From assembly GCA_947644195.1 (NCBI GenBank), contig CANRZB010000008.1:29801-93800 (forward strand): a DNA stretch of 64,000 bases. Direction: 5' to 3'. Under the pieces are notes generated by a model, which did not search any database, was not told the origin of the DNA, and saw nothing but the letters and a program-made list of their open reading frames with translations. Each line of letters starts with the position of its first letter. The first letter of the stretch is position 1. The stretch is from an uncultured Clostridium sp. Lineage in GTDB: Bacteria; Bacillota; Clostridia; Lachnospirales; Lachnospiraceae. The translations under genes and the position numbers were made by a program. This document shows, piece after piece, positions 1-9,946 of the stretch.

Positions 1-3000
1 ACAGAAAATAACATTACACCTGCCAAAGAAGCCAAGCAATCCTTCAACTGGCTAGACCGCACCATTACCACCCTGACCCAGAAGGTCGACCTGCTCAAAG
101 CCAAACTGGAAAACCTATTCTCCGTCAAAGCCAAAAACCAAAACCTAAACAAACAGATCAAAGCAGTCAGCAAAGAAGTTAAGGCATATTCCAAAGAAGA
201 AAAAGTTTATACCAGGAAAGCAAAAAGCATTAAATTTTCCGACAAAAATTTAAAAAAGAAAATCGATAACGGACAAATCAAAGGGAAAAACTATGGCCAA
301 TTTGTCAAGGAATATGGCGAAAAAAATGCTCAGCAGATCCAGGAATACATGGATCTCAAAGATAAGGCTGCCACGGCAAAACAGAACAAAGCCCAGGCAA
401 AAAAAACAAAGCGGGAATTAGAAATCCAGAAGGAACAGACCTGGGTCGACCACCATAATGCAAAAAACAGCCAGTATGATGCAGAAATTGAAAACGCTGT
501 CACTGCCAAAGAAAAAAACAAGCTGGAAGACAAAAAAATAAAATCAACAAAAAAATCTTATCAACGCCAGATTAAAGTAGCCAAAAAAACCTATGGGGCA
601 AAATCACCCCAAGTATCTGAATTGAAACAAAAAAAGGACAAAGAAATTCGGGACATCAAAATAGAGAAGCAGGAGAACCTCCAAAACGAGGCAGAAGGAT
701 ACCGGAATCAATTAAATTCCCAAAAAGAGATTGCTGCCACCGCACAAGAAAAAAACTCCTATCTGGCAACCGAAGTCCAATATATTAACAAATCCTACCA
801 GGCGCAGATTGCCATTGCAAAACTACAAAAAAACACTGCCCTGCAATCCCAGCTTGAAGCAGATCTCCAAAAAGAACTCCGCGATAACAAAATCGAGCAG
901 TTGCAAAACCTCTCCGACGAACAATCCGCCCTGTATGACCTAAACCAACAAAGGGAAACAAATGCGGAAGGCGCAGCGGAAAAGAACAAGTTTGAAGCGC
1001 AGAGCCTGGAAAACCTCAAGGCACAATACAGCTATGAAATGCAGATTGCAGGGGAAAAAGGCGACCTGGTAGAACAGGAAAGGCTCCGGCTAGAATTAGA
1101 ACAAAAAACCGAGGAATCTTACCAGCGGCAGATCGACAACATCAAAGAGGAATATGCACTAATCACGGACCTGAATAATGCAAAAAAAGCAACAATCAAC
1201 GCCAAGATAGGCGCATTACAGGCAAATGGATACAATGTCTCTACAGAACTATATGAAGAACAGCAGAAATTAGACCAGGAGAACTATACCAAAACGGTAG
1301 AGGAAATCAATAAAATTTCCCTAAAAATGAAGGATCTAAGTGGTGATGCCCTTACTAAGGCCGAGACCGAATTGGAAACCCTCAAACAGCAGGCATGGGA
1401 ATACCAGAAAGCATGGGCAGAAGTCCAGAAAACGATTAATGAAATCAACCTTGCCAAAATTGAACGCATTGGGACCATGTTAGGCTATCAGTCAGATGAT
1501 TTGAATTACATGCAGGACATCCTCTCTCACAGTGATTTTACACCGTCTGATAAAGAGACGGGTGGACTGACCATGGCGGGACTCGCAAATGCCGCCCTTA
1601 CCTTTGCTAAGATGGGTAATAACAATGATCAGATTGCCAATCTTTATGATCAAATTGCAGAAAAACAAAGGCAGTTAGATTCCGGGGAATACACGGGTCA
1701 CGTTGATGAGTTGGAAGCAGAAATTAATGAACTGATCCAAAAGGCACATGAATTAGAAAAGGCAAATTATGACTCTGGGGAATCAATTAAAACCCTTGTC
1801 ATAGACAGCTTAAATTCTTTAGCAGATGCATTAGATGAAAATATATCCAAGTACAAAGATGCATTACAGGCACAGAAAGACCTCTATGATTACCGCCGGA
1901 AAGTAGCAGACCAGCTCAAATCCATTGCCTCATTGGAAAAACAACTGGGAGCATTACAGGGCAGCGACACAGAAGAGGCACGTGCCAGGATCCAGAAGTT
2001 ACAGATCCAGTTAGAAGAGGAACAGCAGAATTTGAAAGATATGGAATATGACAAGTATCTCCAGGACCAGGAAGAGATCTTAAATAAAGTATCCGAAGAT
2101 TTCCAGGACTTCATTGCTTCCGTAGCTAACATGAGTGTTTCTGAGATATGCAAGGGCGTGGGCGATGTCATTTCAAACAACTTAACTAAAATTACTGCCT
2201 CCATTTCAGAAGCATTTACAGAATCGAGAGAAATTTCTAACATTGCCACCAGTATTAGCGGTTTATCAGATGCAATTAACCAATTACAGTTCAGTGGAAG
2301 AACAAAAAACTGGAAAGACGAAGACGGAAACCTACATTATGAATATACAGATAATATCGGTAACTTAACCCATATCACGAAGGACAATCAAGGTAACGTG
2401 ATTAGTGTGACCGAAAATGGCCAACAAGTCAACATTCCCCAAAAAACAGTTACGAGTACAGAAGCTGGAACTACTTTCAACAATGAGAGACAAAAAGTTA
2501 TAGATATCATTAATACTTACGATAAATACGCACTGGGAAGATCATCGGATTATAATACCAGCCTCCTATTACAGTATTTAAAATTTGAATTTGGAAAAAC
2601 GCCAACCAAAGAGCAAGAAGCAGCATTGCTCCAAACACTTGGTGTAACAAATGAAGACGATGCTATTCGAAAATTGGTAAGTATGGGATTCTATGATAGC
2701 AACAACCCAAACCCATATATTCCAGAAAATACTTTCATACCATTTTTAATTTCACAGAAATTGAATGTTGATCCCAAACTTCTAGCTAAACTCCGTGAAT
2801 TACAAGGCTTCTCCCAAGGCGGCATTGCCACTCAACTCAACAAAATTGCACTTGCCAACGGCGACGACGGCTGGGCAACCCTGAAACGTGGTGAAAGTGT
2901 ATTAACCCCTACCCAAACAGAACAGTTCCGGAAACTAACCGAGAATCTCGTCCCACTCAACACCATTGCCGAATCTATTACGTCCCTGCCAAGCAATCCC

Positions 3001-3192
3001 GTTCCAGTACGTCACTCCCCTGCTTCCAACACTGTGGTCCGCAGCGTCGACATTCATCTGGACGGCAGCCATGTCATGGATGTGGAAACTTTCATCAAAA
3101 CATTACATAATCCAAAAGTCTTAAAAGAAGTCAGTAATGGTGTATCTAGTCAGGTAAATACCATGATGAGCAACAAGCTAGGAAGATTTTAA
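1..3192 (+). CDS. Phage tail tape measure protein (5' partial; frame is open from base 1, first in-window ATG at 349)
   Basis: Long coiled-coil, K/E/Q-rich N-terminal part with internal ~75-aa repeats; C-terminal GGIATQLNKIALANGDDGWATLKRGESVLTPTQ is typical of phage tape measure C-termini; followed by Dit and Tal genes. Confidence 0.82.
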   Translation, partial: TENNITPAKEAKQSFNWLDRTITTLTQKVDLLKAKLENLFSVKAKNQNLNKQIKAVSKEVKAYSKEEKVYTRKAKSIKFSDKNLKKKIDNGQIKGKNYGQFVKEYGEKNAQQIQEYMDLKDKAATAKQNKAQAKKTKRELEIQKEQTWVDHHNAKNSQYDAEIENAVTAKEKNKLEDKKIKSTKKSYQRQIKVAKKTYGAKSPQVSELKQKKDKEIRDIKIEKQENLQNEAEGYRNQLNSQKEIAATAQEKNSYLATEVQYINKSYQAQIAIAKLQKNTALQSQLEADLQKELRDNKIEQLQNLSDEQSALYDLNQQRETNAEGAAEKNKFEAQSLENLKAQYSYEMQIAGEKGDLVEQERLRLELEQKTEESYQRQIDNIKEEYALITDLNNAKKATINAKIGALQANGYNVSTELYEEQQKLDQENYTKTVEEINKISLKMKDLSGDALTKAETELETLKQQAWEYQKAWAEVQKTINEINLAKIERIGTMLGYQSDDLNYMQDILSHSDFTPSDKETGGLTMAGLANAALTFAKMGNNNDQIANLYDQIAEKQRQLDSGEYTGHVDELEAEINELIQKAHELEKANYDSGESIKTLVIDSLNSLADALDENISKYKDALQAQKDLYDYRRKVADQLKSIASLEKQLGALQGSDTEEARARIQKLQIQLEEEQQNLKDMEYDKYLQDQEEILNKVSEDFQDFIASVANMSVSEICKGVGDVISNNLTKITASISEAFTESREISNIATSISGLSDAINQLQFSGRTKNWKDEDGNLHYEYTDNIGNLTHITKDNQGNVISVTENGQQVNIPQKTVTSTEAGTTFNNERQKVIDIINTYDKYALGRSSDYNTSLLLQYLKFEFGKTPTKEQEAALLQTLGVTNEDDAIRKLVSMGFYDSNNPNPYIPENTFIPFLISQKLNVDPKLLAKLRELQGFSQGGIATQLNKIALANGDDGWATLKRGESVLTPTQTEQFRKLTENLVPLNTIAESITSLPSNPVPVRHSPASNTVVRSVDIHLDGSHVMDVETFIKTLHNPKVLKEVSNGVSSQVNTMMSNKLGRF

Positions 3193-3212
3193 ACAATCAC
3201 AACGGTGCATCT

Positions 3213-3254
3213 CAGTCCATGTCAGATCATAAAGTAATACTCTGACATGGACTG
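3213..3254. terminator. Perfect 14-bp inverted repeat (cagtccatgtcaga / tctgacatggactg) with 14-nt loop between tape measure and next gene
   Basis: Arms 3213-3226 and 3241-3254 are exact reverse complements; only a short T stretch follows, so attenuator or mRNA-stability element rather than a strong terminator. Confidence 0.6.
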
Positions 3255-3290
3255 TTTATGACAAAGAACCCACGCAAAGGAGGAAAAAAC

Positions 3291-3596
3291 ATGACTTTAA
3301 AAAGAAAAATCAAGCGCTTAGAAAAACAAAACGACCACCTGCGCAGAGAAAACCATGACCTGGGAAACCAAATTCCATCTTCAGAATATGCTGATAAAAT
3401 AGACCGTTCTTTGGAGCGGTTTGAACACATCAATGATGATTTAATGCAGTTATACCTAGAACTTCATAAAAACCAGAGACTGCGCATACACACTTATTGG
3501 AAATACCGTTTTGCAATATTTCGAATCAAACTACTGCAATGGTGCAAACGGCAATTTGCCCCATCATCCTTTGGTGGAAAACAACAATCATCATAA
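3291..3596 (+). CDS. Small phage coiled-coil protein of unknown function, in tail module
   Basis: AAGGAGG RBS just upstream of ATG 3291 (MTLKRKIKRLEKQNDHLRREN...); the listed start 3258 lacks a good RBS. Confidence 0.6.
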   Translation: MTLKRKIKRLEKQNDHLRRENHDLGNQIPSSEYADKIDRSLERFEHINDDLMQLYLELHKNQRLRIHTYWKYRFAIFRIKLLQWCKRQFAPSSFGGKQQSS

Positions 3597-3645
3597 TACA
3601 ATACAAAATCCTATCAATTAAATTACAACACAAGGAGGAAAACCC

Positions 3646-4584
3646 ATGTATGCAGAAGCATTTGAATTTAACGGTGTAAATTCCCGGGATGCGGGGATAT
3701 GCATTTTGAATTTTGATGGATTTAACACCGATGGCACAGCATCTGTCGGAGACGAAATCCAATTTATCACAAGCCGGCCAGCACATTCTGAGCGTCTTAA
3801 CTTTCATGGATCCAATAGGGAACAGACCTTAACATTAACTTTCCAGGTTGGCAAAGATCCTACCTCTGCTATCGACATGGAATTTACCAGATCTGAGCTG
3901 GCATTTCTAAAAGCCTGGCTGGAGAGACGTGACGGCTACCATTTTCTACGCTTTTTTCAGAAAGGATATGAAGACACTTATTTTTACTGCCAGATCCATA
4001 TAGAATGGATCCGCATTAATAGCATGATCGTTGGTGCTGAATTATCTGTGACCTGTAACGCTCCCTATGGATACAGTGGGATTCAGGGCATTGATGTCGA
4101 ATTAACAGACGGAAAGAATAGTTTTATCGTCTACAATGACAGTGATAAGCAGGGTGGTTTGGAAATTGACCAGATAGAAATCGGAATTACCGAAGGAAAC
4201 GATTGTACCCTGACCCTGACGAACCAGTTGGAAAATATCTATACCTTAGCTGGACAGAATACCTCCGGTACAGGCAGAAACCACGTTACCCAGATCCAGC
4301 ATTGCAACCGGGGAGAACAGATTATCATTGATGGATTACACCACAGTATTTCCACCTCTAAAGAACACCAACACAACCATACGAACGGTTCCATCAGCGA
4401 GGATTTTAATTTCTGTTATCCTCGTCTCATCAATATTTCCACAAATCTTCCATTGCTCAATTATATCCCGTCTAATGATAATTACCCTTCCTATGACGAA
4501 AACCGAATCAACCGCTTTACAGTAACCGGCGCACCCTGCCATGTTACCTTTGCCTACCGAACGATAAGGAGTGTGATGCCATAA
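3646..4584 (+). CDS. Phage distal tail (Dit-like) protein
   Basis: MYAEAFEFNGVNSRDAGICILNFDGF..., position immediately after tape measure, siphophage Dit-like architecture; stop overlaps the next start (TAATG). Confidence 0.82.
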   Translation: MYAEAFEFNGVNSRDAGICILNFDGFNTDGTASVGDEIQFITSRPAHSERLNFHGSNREQTLTLTFQVGKDPTSAIDMEFTRSELAFLKAWLERRDGYHFLRFFQKGYEDTYFYCQIHIEWIRINSMIVGAELSVTCNAPYGYSGIQGIDVELTDGKNSFIVYNDSDKQGGLEIDQIEIGITEGNDCTLTLTNQLENIYTLAGQNTSGTGRNHVTQIQHCNRGEQIIIDGLHHSISTSKEHQHNHTNGSISEDFNFCYPRLINISTNLPLLNYIPSNDNYPSYDENRINRFTVTGAPCHVTFAYRTIRSVMP

Positions 4585-7500
4585 TGAACCCATTTCAGAT
4601 CAACAGAGACCGAACGATTGACCAGGATGCAATATTCCTGGTTGATCGTCTATTCCATCCCATCCAGAACGGAGAAATCTATCCCGTATCCGATTTAAAG
4701 GTCACAGCAAACTTAAATAATAACTGGGAATGTCAGTTTACCGTATACCGAGAAACCGACGGTATTCCAAATCCTCTCTGGAATCAGATTACCGACCTGG
4801 CATTAATCAAGATAGAACATCGAGGAATCTTTGAACTGGAAGCCCCTGTTACCGATGAAGCCGGCACCTTCAAACAGTGTAGCGGCAAATCTATCTGTGA
4901 AGCAGAGACCAGCCAGACCTTAATAACCTTAGAAATCAATACCGAAGATGACATCAGCAGAGAAAGCAGGACTAATCCGGCAGATACCTATTATGAAGAA
5001 TTTCCCACCATTTTCTACCGGGATATTAATGACATCAGCGTATTCAATCATTTAAAAAATTCCCACCATGCCGCTTTGCTTAAAGCTCTTCGTGATGATG
5101 AAAAAAGGGAAATCCTGCGAAAATCTTCCCTGCTCCACCGTATCTTCTCCGAAATGCCGGAATATGCAGAGAACATTAACGGGGAAAACATAGACGATTC
5201 CCTCAAAAGCCTTCAATATACCTTTTCCTGGAGCGGTACCTCTGTCTATGAGATCTGCCAGGACATTGCAGAAGAAATCCAGTGCATTTTTATCTTTGAC
5301 CGATTCCGTCGTTCCTTTGAGGTACGTGATTTAAAAGACCATTGCGAAATAGATGGATGCCGTGATATCCAGGATGGAATCTGCCCTATCTGCCAAAAAA
5401 ATGGAACAACGCCAAAAATCTCTTCCTTTGGTGAATATTCTGGGGTAGAAATAGACACCTATAACCTGGCGGAAACCATTACTCTGTCCGGAAACAAGGA
5501 CTCCGTAAAAAACTACTTTAAAATTGAAGGTGCAGATGACATCATTACCAACCGAATCTCTAACCGTCTCATTGGAAACGGTTACCTCTGGAAAACCGGG
5601 TCATTACAGCGCTCCCAAATGTCAAAAGAATTACTCGCCGCCTTGGAGGAACGGGAGCGGATGATGACAGAAAACTATGACGCAGGGTCTCCATACCAGA
5701 ATATCCAGGATGAATATAATCAACTCTGGGACCAATGGAATACACTGGAACAGCAGATCCTTGAATACCAATCAGGAATGATGCCCAGCCCGGAAACTGC
5801 TGACAAAAAAGCGGAGGACATCTTCGAATACCTTTTTGGTACAGACGGCAAAATTAATTCTGCCTATGCAAGCAATCAGTTTCAAACAGCCAGCCAGATA
5901 GCAGATTCTGTAATGAATTATGCCAAATTGCTGATCTCTACGGGACACACGCTAGAATATGATAGTCTGACTTATCAGACAGAAACCTGGGAGGGACATG
6001 AAAATATAGTTACCTCCATAACATTCCAACCACACATATATTTGGACGGGCACTATTTGGACGAACAGAATTCTATTGATACACAGAACTCTGAAAATGA
6101 TCAAAAGAAACCCAAATATGCGGATGAATATCCTACGCAAAATCCCATCAGCATTACCTTAAAGGTTATTCCAGGATACCACATAACAACGAAGGATGAG
6201 GATGGAAAATCCATATATACGACAGAATACTATAATTATCTCCGTCACATTCTGGATACTGCCATGGCGAAATCTGACATTACCGACGAGATCTTGACCA
6301 TGGATCCAGCTACTCCACATAATATCAGCCCGGAAGCAACTTCTTTTACAGATCCCAATACCCAGGAGATACATCCTTTGCCTTCCACTCATTACTCCAA
6401 ATACTGTTACAATCGGCTGGATTCTTTCTGTAAATCCTTTACATCCTGCACCACTGTATTATCCAAGGAAAATGGGAAAATATCGACCAAAGGAGAAACC
6501 GTTGACATATTAAATTATCTGAAACCGGACGGCAGCACATCTTCTAATATCCAGGCGGATTTACTTGGAAAATATCAACAATATATCGAACTTCTCTCCG
6601 CCCGGATGCAATGGCTAAATTTCCAGATTTCCAGCTGGAAAACAGATCAGGAAACACTCATGGAGCGAATCCAGGAAATCAAGAAAATCTGCGACATGGA
6701 GTATTGTTTGGTCCAATATGCCCGCAAAAACAATCCAAAGCAAAATCTCTGGCATGAACTTTGTTCTTTCAAAAGGCAGGACACCTACCGCAATGAGAAT
6801 TTTGCCGGAGAAGGTATCAGCGAAGCTGATCTGATGCAAAACGTAGAGGATCTCCTAAAACGCGCCGAGGAAGAAATCGAATCTGCCTGTAATATTACCT
6901 ACTCTGCCACTGCCACCATCGGCAATCTTTTAGTCATGCCCGAATTTAAACCCTTCTGGAACAAATTTGATCTGGGCAACTATATACACATGGTCATTGA
7001 CGGACAGATCCATACCATGAGGCTGACCGGAATTACTTATGACTACAGCGATCTCTCGCACTGTTCTGTAGAATTTTCCGATGTGATACGGAAAACCAAT
7101 AGTAAGACGGAAGAAATTGCTAATATTTTATCCAAAGCTACTTCTCTTGCTTCCAGTGCAAAAACTCTGTCACGTCAGGCAGAGCAGGGAAAAGAGGCAA
7201 AGCTTACCATAGATGCCATCAAAAATGACGCCCTCAATCTCGCCCATTCCAAAATCATCACAGCAGACGACCAGGACTTTACCATAGATCAATATGGCAT
7301 CACAGGTAAATACACAAATCCTGTATCCGGAGAGGTCTCAAGCGAACAGATCCGAATCATCAATAACCTTCTGTGCTTTACCGATGATAACTGGCAGCAT
7401 ACCCAAACTGCTCTAGGAAAAATCCAGTACCAGAACCCGGAAACCAATCAATATGAAACGAAATATGGCTTGATTGCAGACACTCTCATCGGCAATTTGA

Positions 7501-9116
7501 TCCTTGGTGAAAAACTAATGATCCAAGATATAAATGGCTCTGTACAGATTGACGGAAACGGTATTTTACTGGATAGCGGCGCTATTCATTGGAAAAATGA
7601 GATCCCTCCCAAGGAGATTCAAGATTTAGATCAAGAGCTGACATCTTTCCGAACAAATCTCAACCTTGCCTTGGGAACCACAACGATTTCATCTGACTCT
7701 GTCATTTCCCCAAAAATTGGCGGCGGGTATGCCTATTTTGTAGATGGTAATAACTCCATCTTATTGAATCCACATTCAGAACCTGTACCTAATTGCAGTG
7801 GAACTACCAGCGCTAAAGATGAAATGTTCCATATTATCAGTAACAACAAGTCGCTCTTAACTGTAAACAAATCAGGGAGTCTTCAATTGGGATTTGGTGA
7901 ACTGGGTAAAACAGATACTGTCCTGTTTTCTCCTACGGGCATTACTTCTCGTGAAATCATTGCCGGTTCCTCTGGAGAAAATAAATGGGCTATGACTGCA
8001 AATAATCACTTTGGAGTAACCACGGATGGCGAATTATATGCTGAAAAGGCTAATATTACAGGAAAAATCACAGCCACTTCCGGCATTTTCTCCGGACAGA
8101 TCACTTCGAATGACATTAATATGACAGGCGGTAATCTGTATCTTCCGATCAATACTGACAACAAGGAAACGGCTGACAGTGAAAAAATCATTGTATCCAC
8201 AAATGGAATTGAATCTACGGAAGGTATCCTACTTTCCGGACATAAAAACATTAATTCTGATGACAGCAATAGCACAAAAAAATATATTAATATCAGCTTA
8301 CAAACGGACGAGTCTTCTTTCACCTTCCAAAAAGATGTGACCTATCAATTTAGCATCCAAACAACGGCTACTCTCGGATTTTATTCCTCATTTGTCCATG
8401 GATTATTGGGAAATAGCAGTGAAATAAATCCATCCAGTAATGGGTTACATTCTTTTCAATGTATCAAGAAAGATATCCATACCTTTGTTATCTTTTTCAA
8501 GGGGAATGGCTCCTCTTATTCCCATTTATGTCTACTAATCCCAGATGCAGAAGATTATAGTTATAACCATCAAATATCATTTCAGGCCTTCAAAACAAAT
8601 CTCAATGCATCTAATGTGTCTATCTCCCCTAATAAAATAGAGGTATGTCATTCCGACTTAAATTCTGTTATAAAATCTGAATTACATAATGACAGTATTT
8701 CTTTTACAAACGGTAATTATGGAGGCAAATTATCCTTTGACGCCTCGGGAGAATTATCTTCTAACACCAAAATCCATGCTCCCAACCTTCAGGAAAAAGA
8801 GTGGGCTCAGATTTATTATTATCATGGAAATTTTAAAAATATTTCAACATCCAGTGTTTTTAGCATAGCAACAGAACTAATAATACAGATCAGTGCGTTT
8901 GACTCAAACGGAAACCTTGCGGCTTATACTTGGTACGTAAATCCAGATACCATATCATCCCCTGCAGGAATCCACCTTCTCTCAGGATATAAAACAGGAA
9001 ATTTTGAAGGTTTTGCAGAAGTTTTATTAGGACGAGATATTGCCAGTATTCAAAAATTAATAGTATCAAACACAGATCTCACAAACCAAGCAAAGTTAAC
9101 AATCAGTTATCGTTAA
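4584..9116 (+). CDS. Phage tail tip / tail-associated (Tal-like) protein, 1510 aa
   Basis: Follows Dit with translational overlap; N-terminal tail-tip-like region, middle coiled-coil, beta-rich C-terminal half. Confidence 0.78.
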   Translation: MNPFQINRDRTIDQDAIFLVDRLFHPIQNGEIYPVSDLKVTANLNNNWECQFTVYRETDGIPNPLWNQITDLALIKIEHRGIFELEAPVTDEAGTFKQCSGKSICEAETSQTLITLEINTEDDISRESRTNPADTYYEEFPTIFYRDINDISVFNHLKNSHHAALLKALRDDEKREILRKSSLLHRIFSEMPEYAENINGENIDDSLKSLQYTFSWSGTSVYEICQDIAEEIQCIFIFDRFRRSFEVRDLKDHCEIDGCRDIQDGICPICQKNGTTPKISSFGEYSGVEIDTYNLAETITLSGNKDSVKNYFKIEGADDIITNRISNRLIGNGYLWKTGSLQRSQMSKELLAALEERERMMTENYDAGSPYQNIQDEYNQLWDQWNTLEQQILEYQSGMMPSPETADKKAEDIFEYLFGTDGKINSAYASNQFQTASQIADSVMNYAKLLISTGHTLEYDSLTYQTETWEGHENIVTSITFQPHIYLDGHYLDEQNSIDTQNSENDQKKPKYADEYPTQNPISITLKVIPGYHITTKDEDGKSIYTTEYYNYLRHILDTAMAKSDITDEILTMDPATPHNISPEATSFTDPNTQEIHPLPSTHYSKYCYNRLDSFCKSFTSCTTVLSKENGKISTKGETVDILNYLKPDGSTSSNIQADLLGKYQQYIELLSARMQWLNFQISSWKTDQETLMERIQEIKKICDMEYCLVQYARKNNPKQNLWHELCSFKRQDTYRNENFAGEGISEADLMQNVEDLLKRAEEEIESACNITYSATATIGNLLVMPEFKPFWNKFDLGNYIHMVIDGQIHTMRLTGITYDYSDLSHCSVEFSDVIRKTNSKTEEIANILSKATSLASSAKTLSRQAEQGKEAKLTIDAIKNDALNLAHSKIITADDQDFTIDQYGITGKYTNPVSGEVSSEQIRIINNLLCFTDDNWQHTQTALGKIQYQNPETNQYETKYGLIADTLIGNLILGEKLMIQDINGSVQIDGNGILLDSGAIHWKNEIPPKEIQDLDQELTSFRTNLNLALGTTTISSDSVISPKIGGGYAYFVDGNNSILLNPHSEPVPNCSGTTSAKDEMFHIISNNKSLLTVNKSGSLQLGFGELGKTDTVLFSPTGITSREIIAGSSGENKWAMTANNHFGVTTDGELYAEKANITGKITATSGIFSGQITSNDINMTGGNLYLPINTDNKETADSEKIIVSTNGIESTEGILLSGHKNINSDDSNSTKKYINISLQTDESSFTFQKDVTYQFSIQTTATLGFYSSFVHGLLGNSSEINPSSNGLHSFQCIKKDIHTFVIFFKGNGSSYSHLCLLIPDAEDYSYNHQISFQAFKTNLNASNVSISPNKIEVCHSDLNSVIKSELHNDSISFTNGNYGGKLSFDASGELSSNTKIHAPNLQEKEWAQIYYYHGNFKNISTSSVFSIATELIIQISAFDSNGNLAAYTWYVNPDTISSPAGIHLLSGYKTGNFEGFAEVLLGRDIASIQKLIVSNTDLTNQAKLTISYR

Positions 9117-9142
9117 TTCATGCAGAAAGGCAGGTTACCAAC

Positions 9143-9403
9143 ATGGAAATTATCGAGGAAAAACAAATTGAACATCTTGTAAAAAACGGTGTGATCATTG
9201 CAACACAGGAATACTTACTAAGAGATAATGAAACCAGACAAAAGATTGGAGAGGTGATGAGAGAATCTTACGGAAACTGGAACAGTGACCGCGAGCGTCT
9301 AACACAAAAGGAACCTCCTGAAATTGTCCATGCTGTCATGGCAATCTGGGGAGATGTTCCTTTGATTGAGGAACCTAAAAACACTTCTGATTCCCTAAAT
9401 TGA
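9143..9403 (+). CDS. Small hypothetical phage protein (86 aa)
   Basis: Open reading frame in operon between tail tip and holin; no family recognised. Confidence 0.55.
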   Translation: MEIIEEKQIEHLVKNGVIIATQEYLLRDNETRQKIGEVMRESYGNWNSDRERLTQKEPPEIVHAVMAIWGDVPLIEEPKNTSDSLN

Positions 9404-9465
9404 TATAAAAGAAATTCTCCCCTAAGATCCTTTCCATTTATTTCCCTAACCAAAAGGAGGAACTC

Positions 9466-9921
9466 ATGAAAGCATTTAATGACGCCTATAACCTGGCAGC
9501 GGGATTTATCGTCTCTATTATGACTGCCATCTTTGGCATTTACTGGTATATTTTTGCAGCCTACCTATTATTTAATATTCTGGATTGGCTGACCGGGTGG
9601 TACCGATCACGCAAAATTAAAAAAGAAAGTTCGCGCGAAGGGCTACTGGGAATTCTCAAAAAATTGGGCTACTGGATTATCATTGCAGTAGCCTTTCTGA
9701 TGTCAGATGTTTTTGTTCATCTCGGAAATGATATTCTCGGCATCAATCTAAACTTTTTAATGATGATTGGCTGGTTCACTCTAGCCTGTCTCATGGTAAA
9801 CGAAGTTCGGTCTATCTTAGAAAATCTGGTGGAATGTGGTTACCACGTTCCTTCGGTACTCATTGACGGGCTGGATGTCGCAGATCAGATTATTAATCAG
9901 GAACATGAAGATATAGAATAA
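9466..9921 (+). CDS. Phage holin family protein
   Basis: 151 aa with several hydrophobic TM segments; LLFNILDWLTGWYRSRKIKKESSREGLLGILKKLGYW resembles the toxin secretion/phage lysis holin family; AAAGGAGG RBS. Confidence 0.82.
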   Translation: MKAFNDAYNLAAGFIVSIMTAIFGIYWYIFAAYLLFNILDWLTGWYRSRKIKKESSREGLLGILKKLGYWIIIAVAFLMSDVFVHLGNDILGINLNFLMMIGWFTLACLMVNEVRSILENLVECGYHVPSVLIDGLDVADQIINQEHEDIE

Positions 9922-9946
9922 CGGAAAAACAAGGAGGTAACCATCC

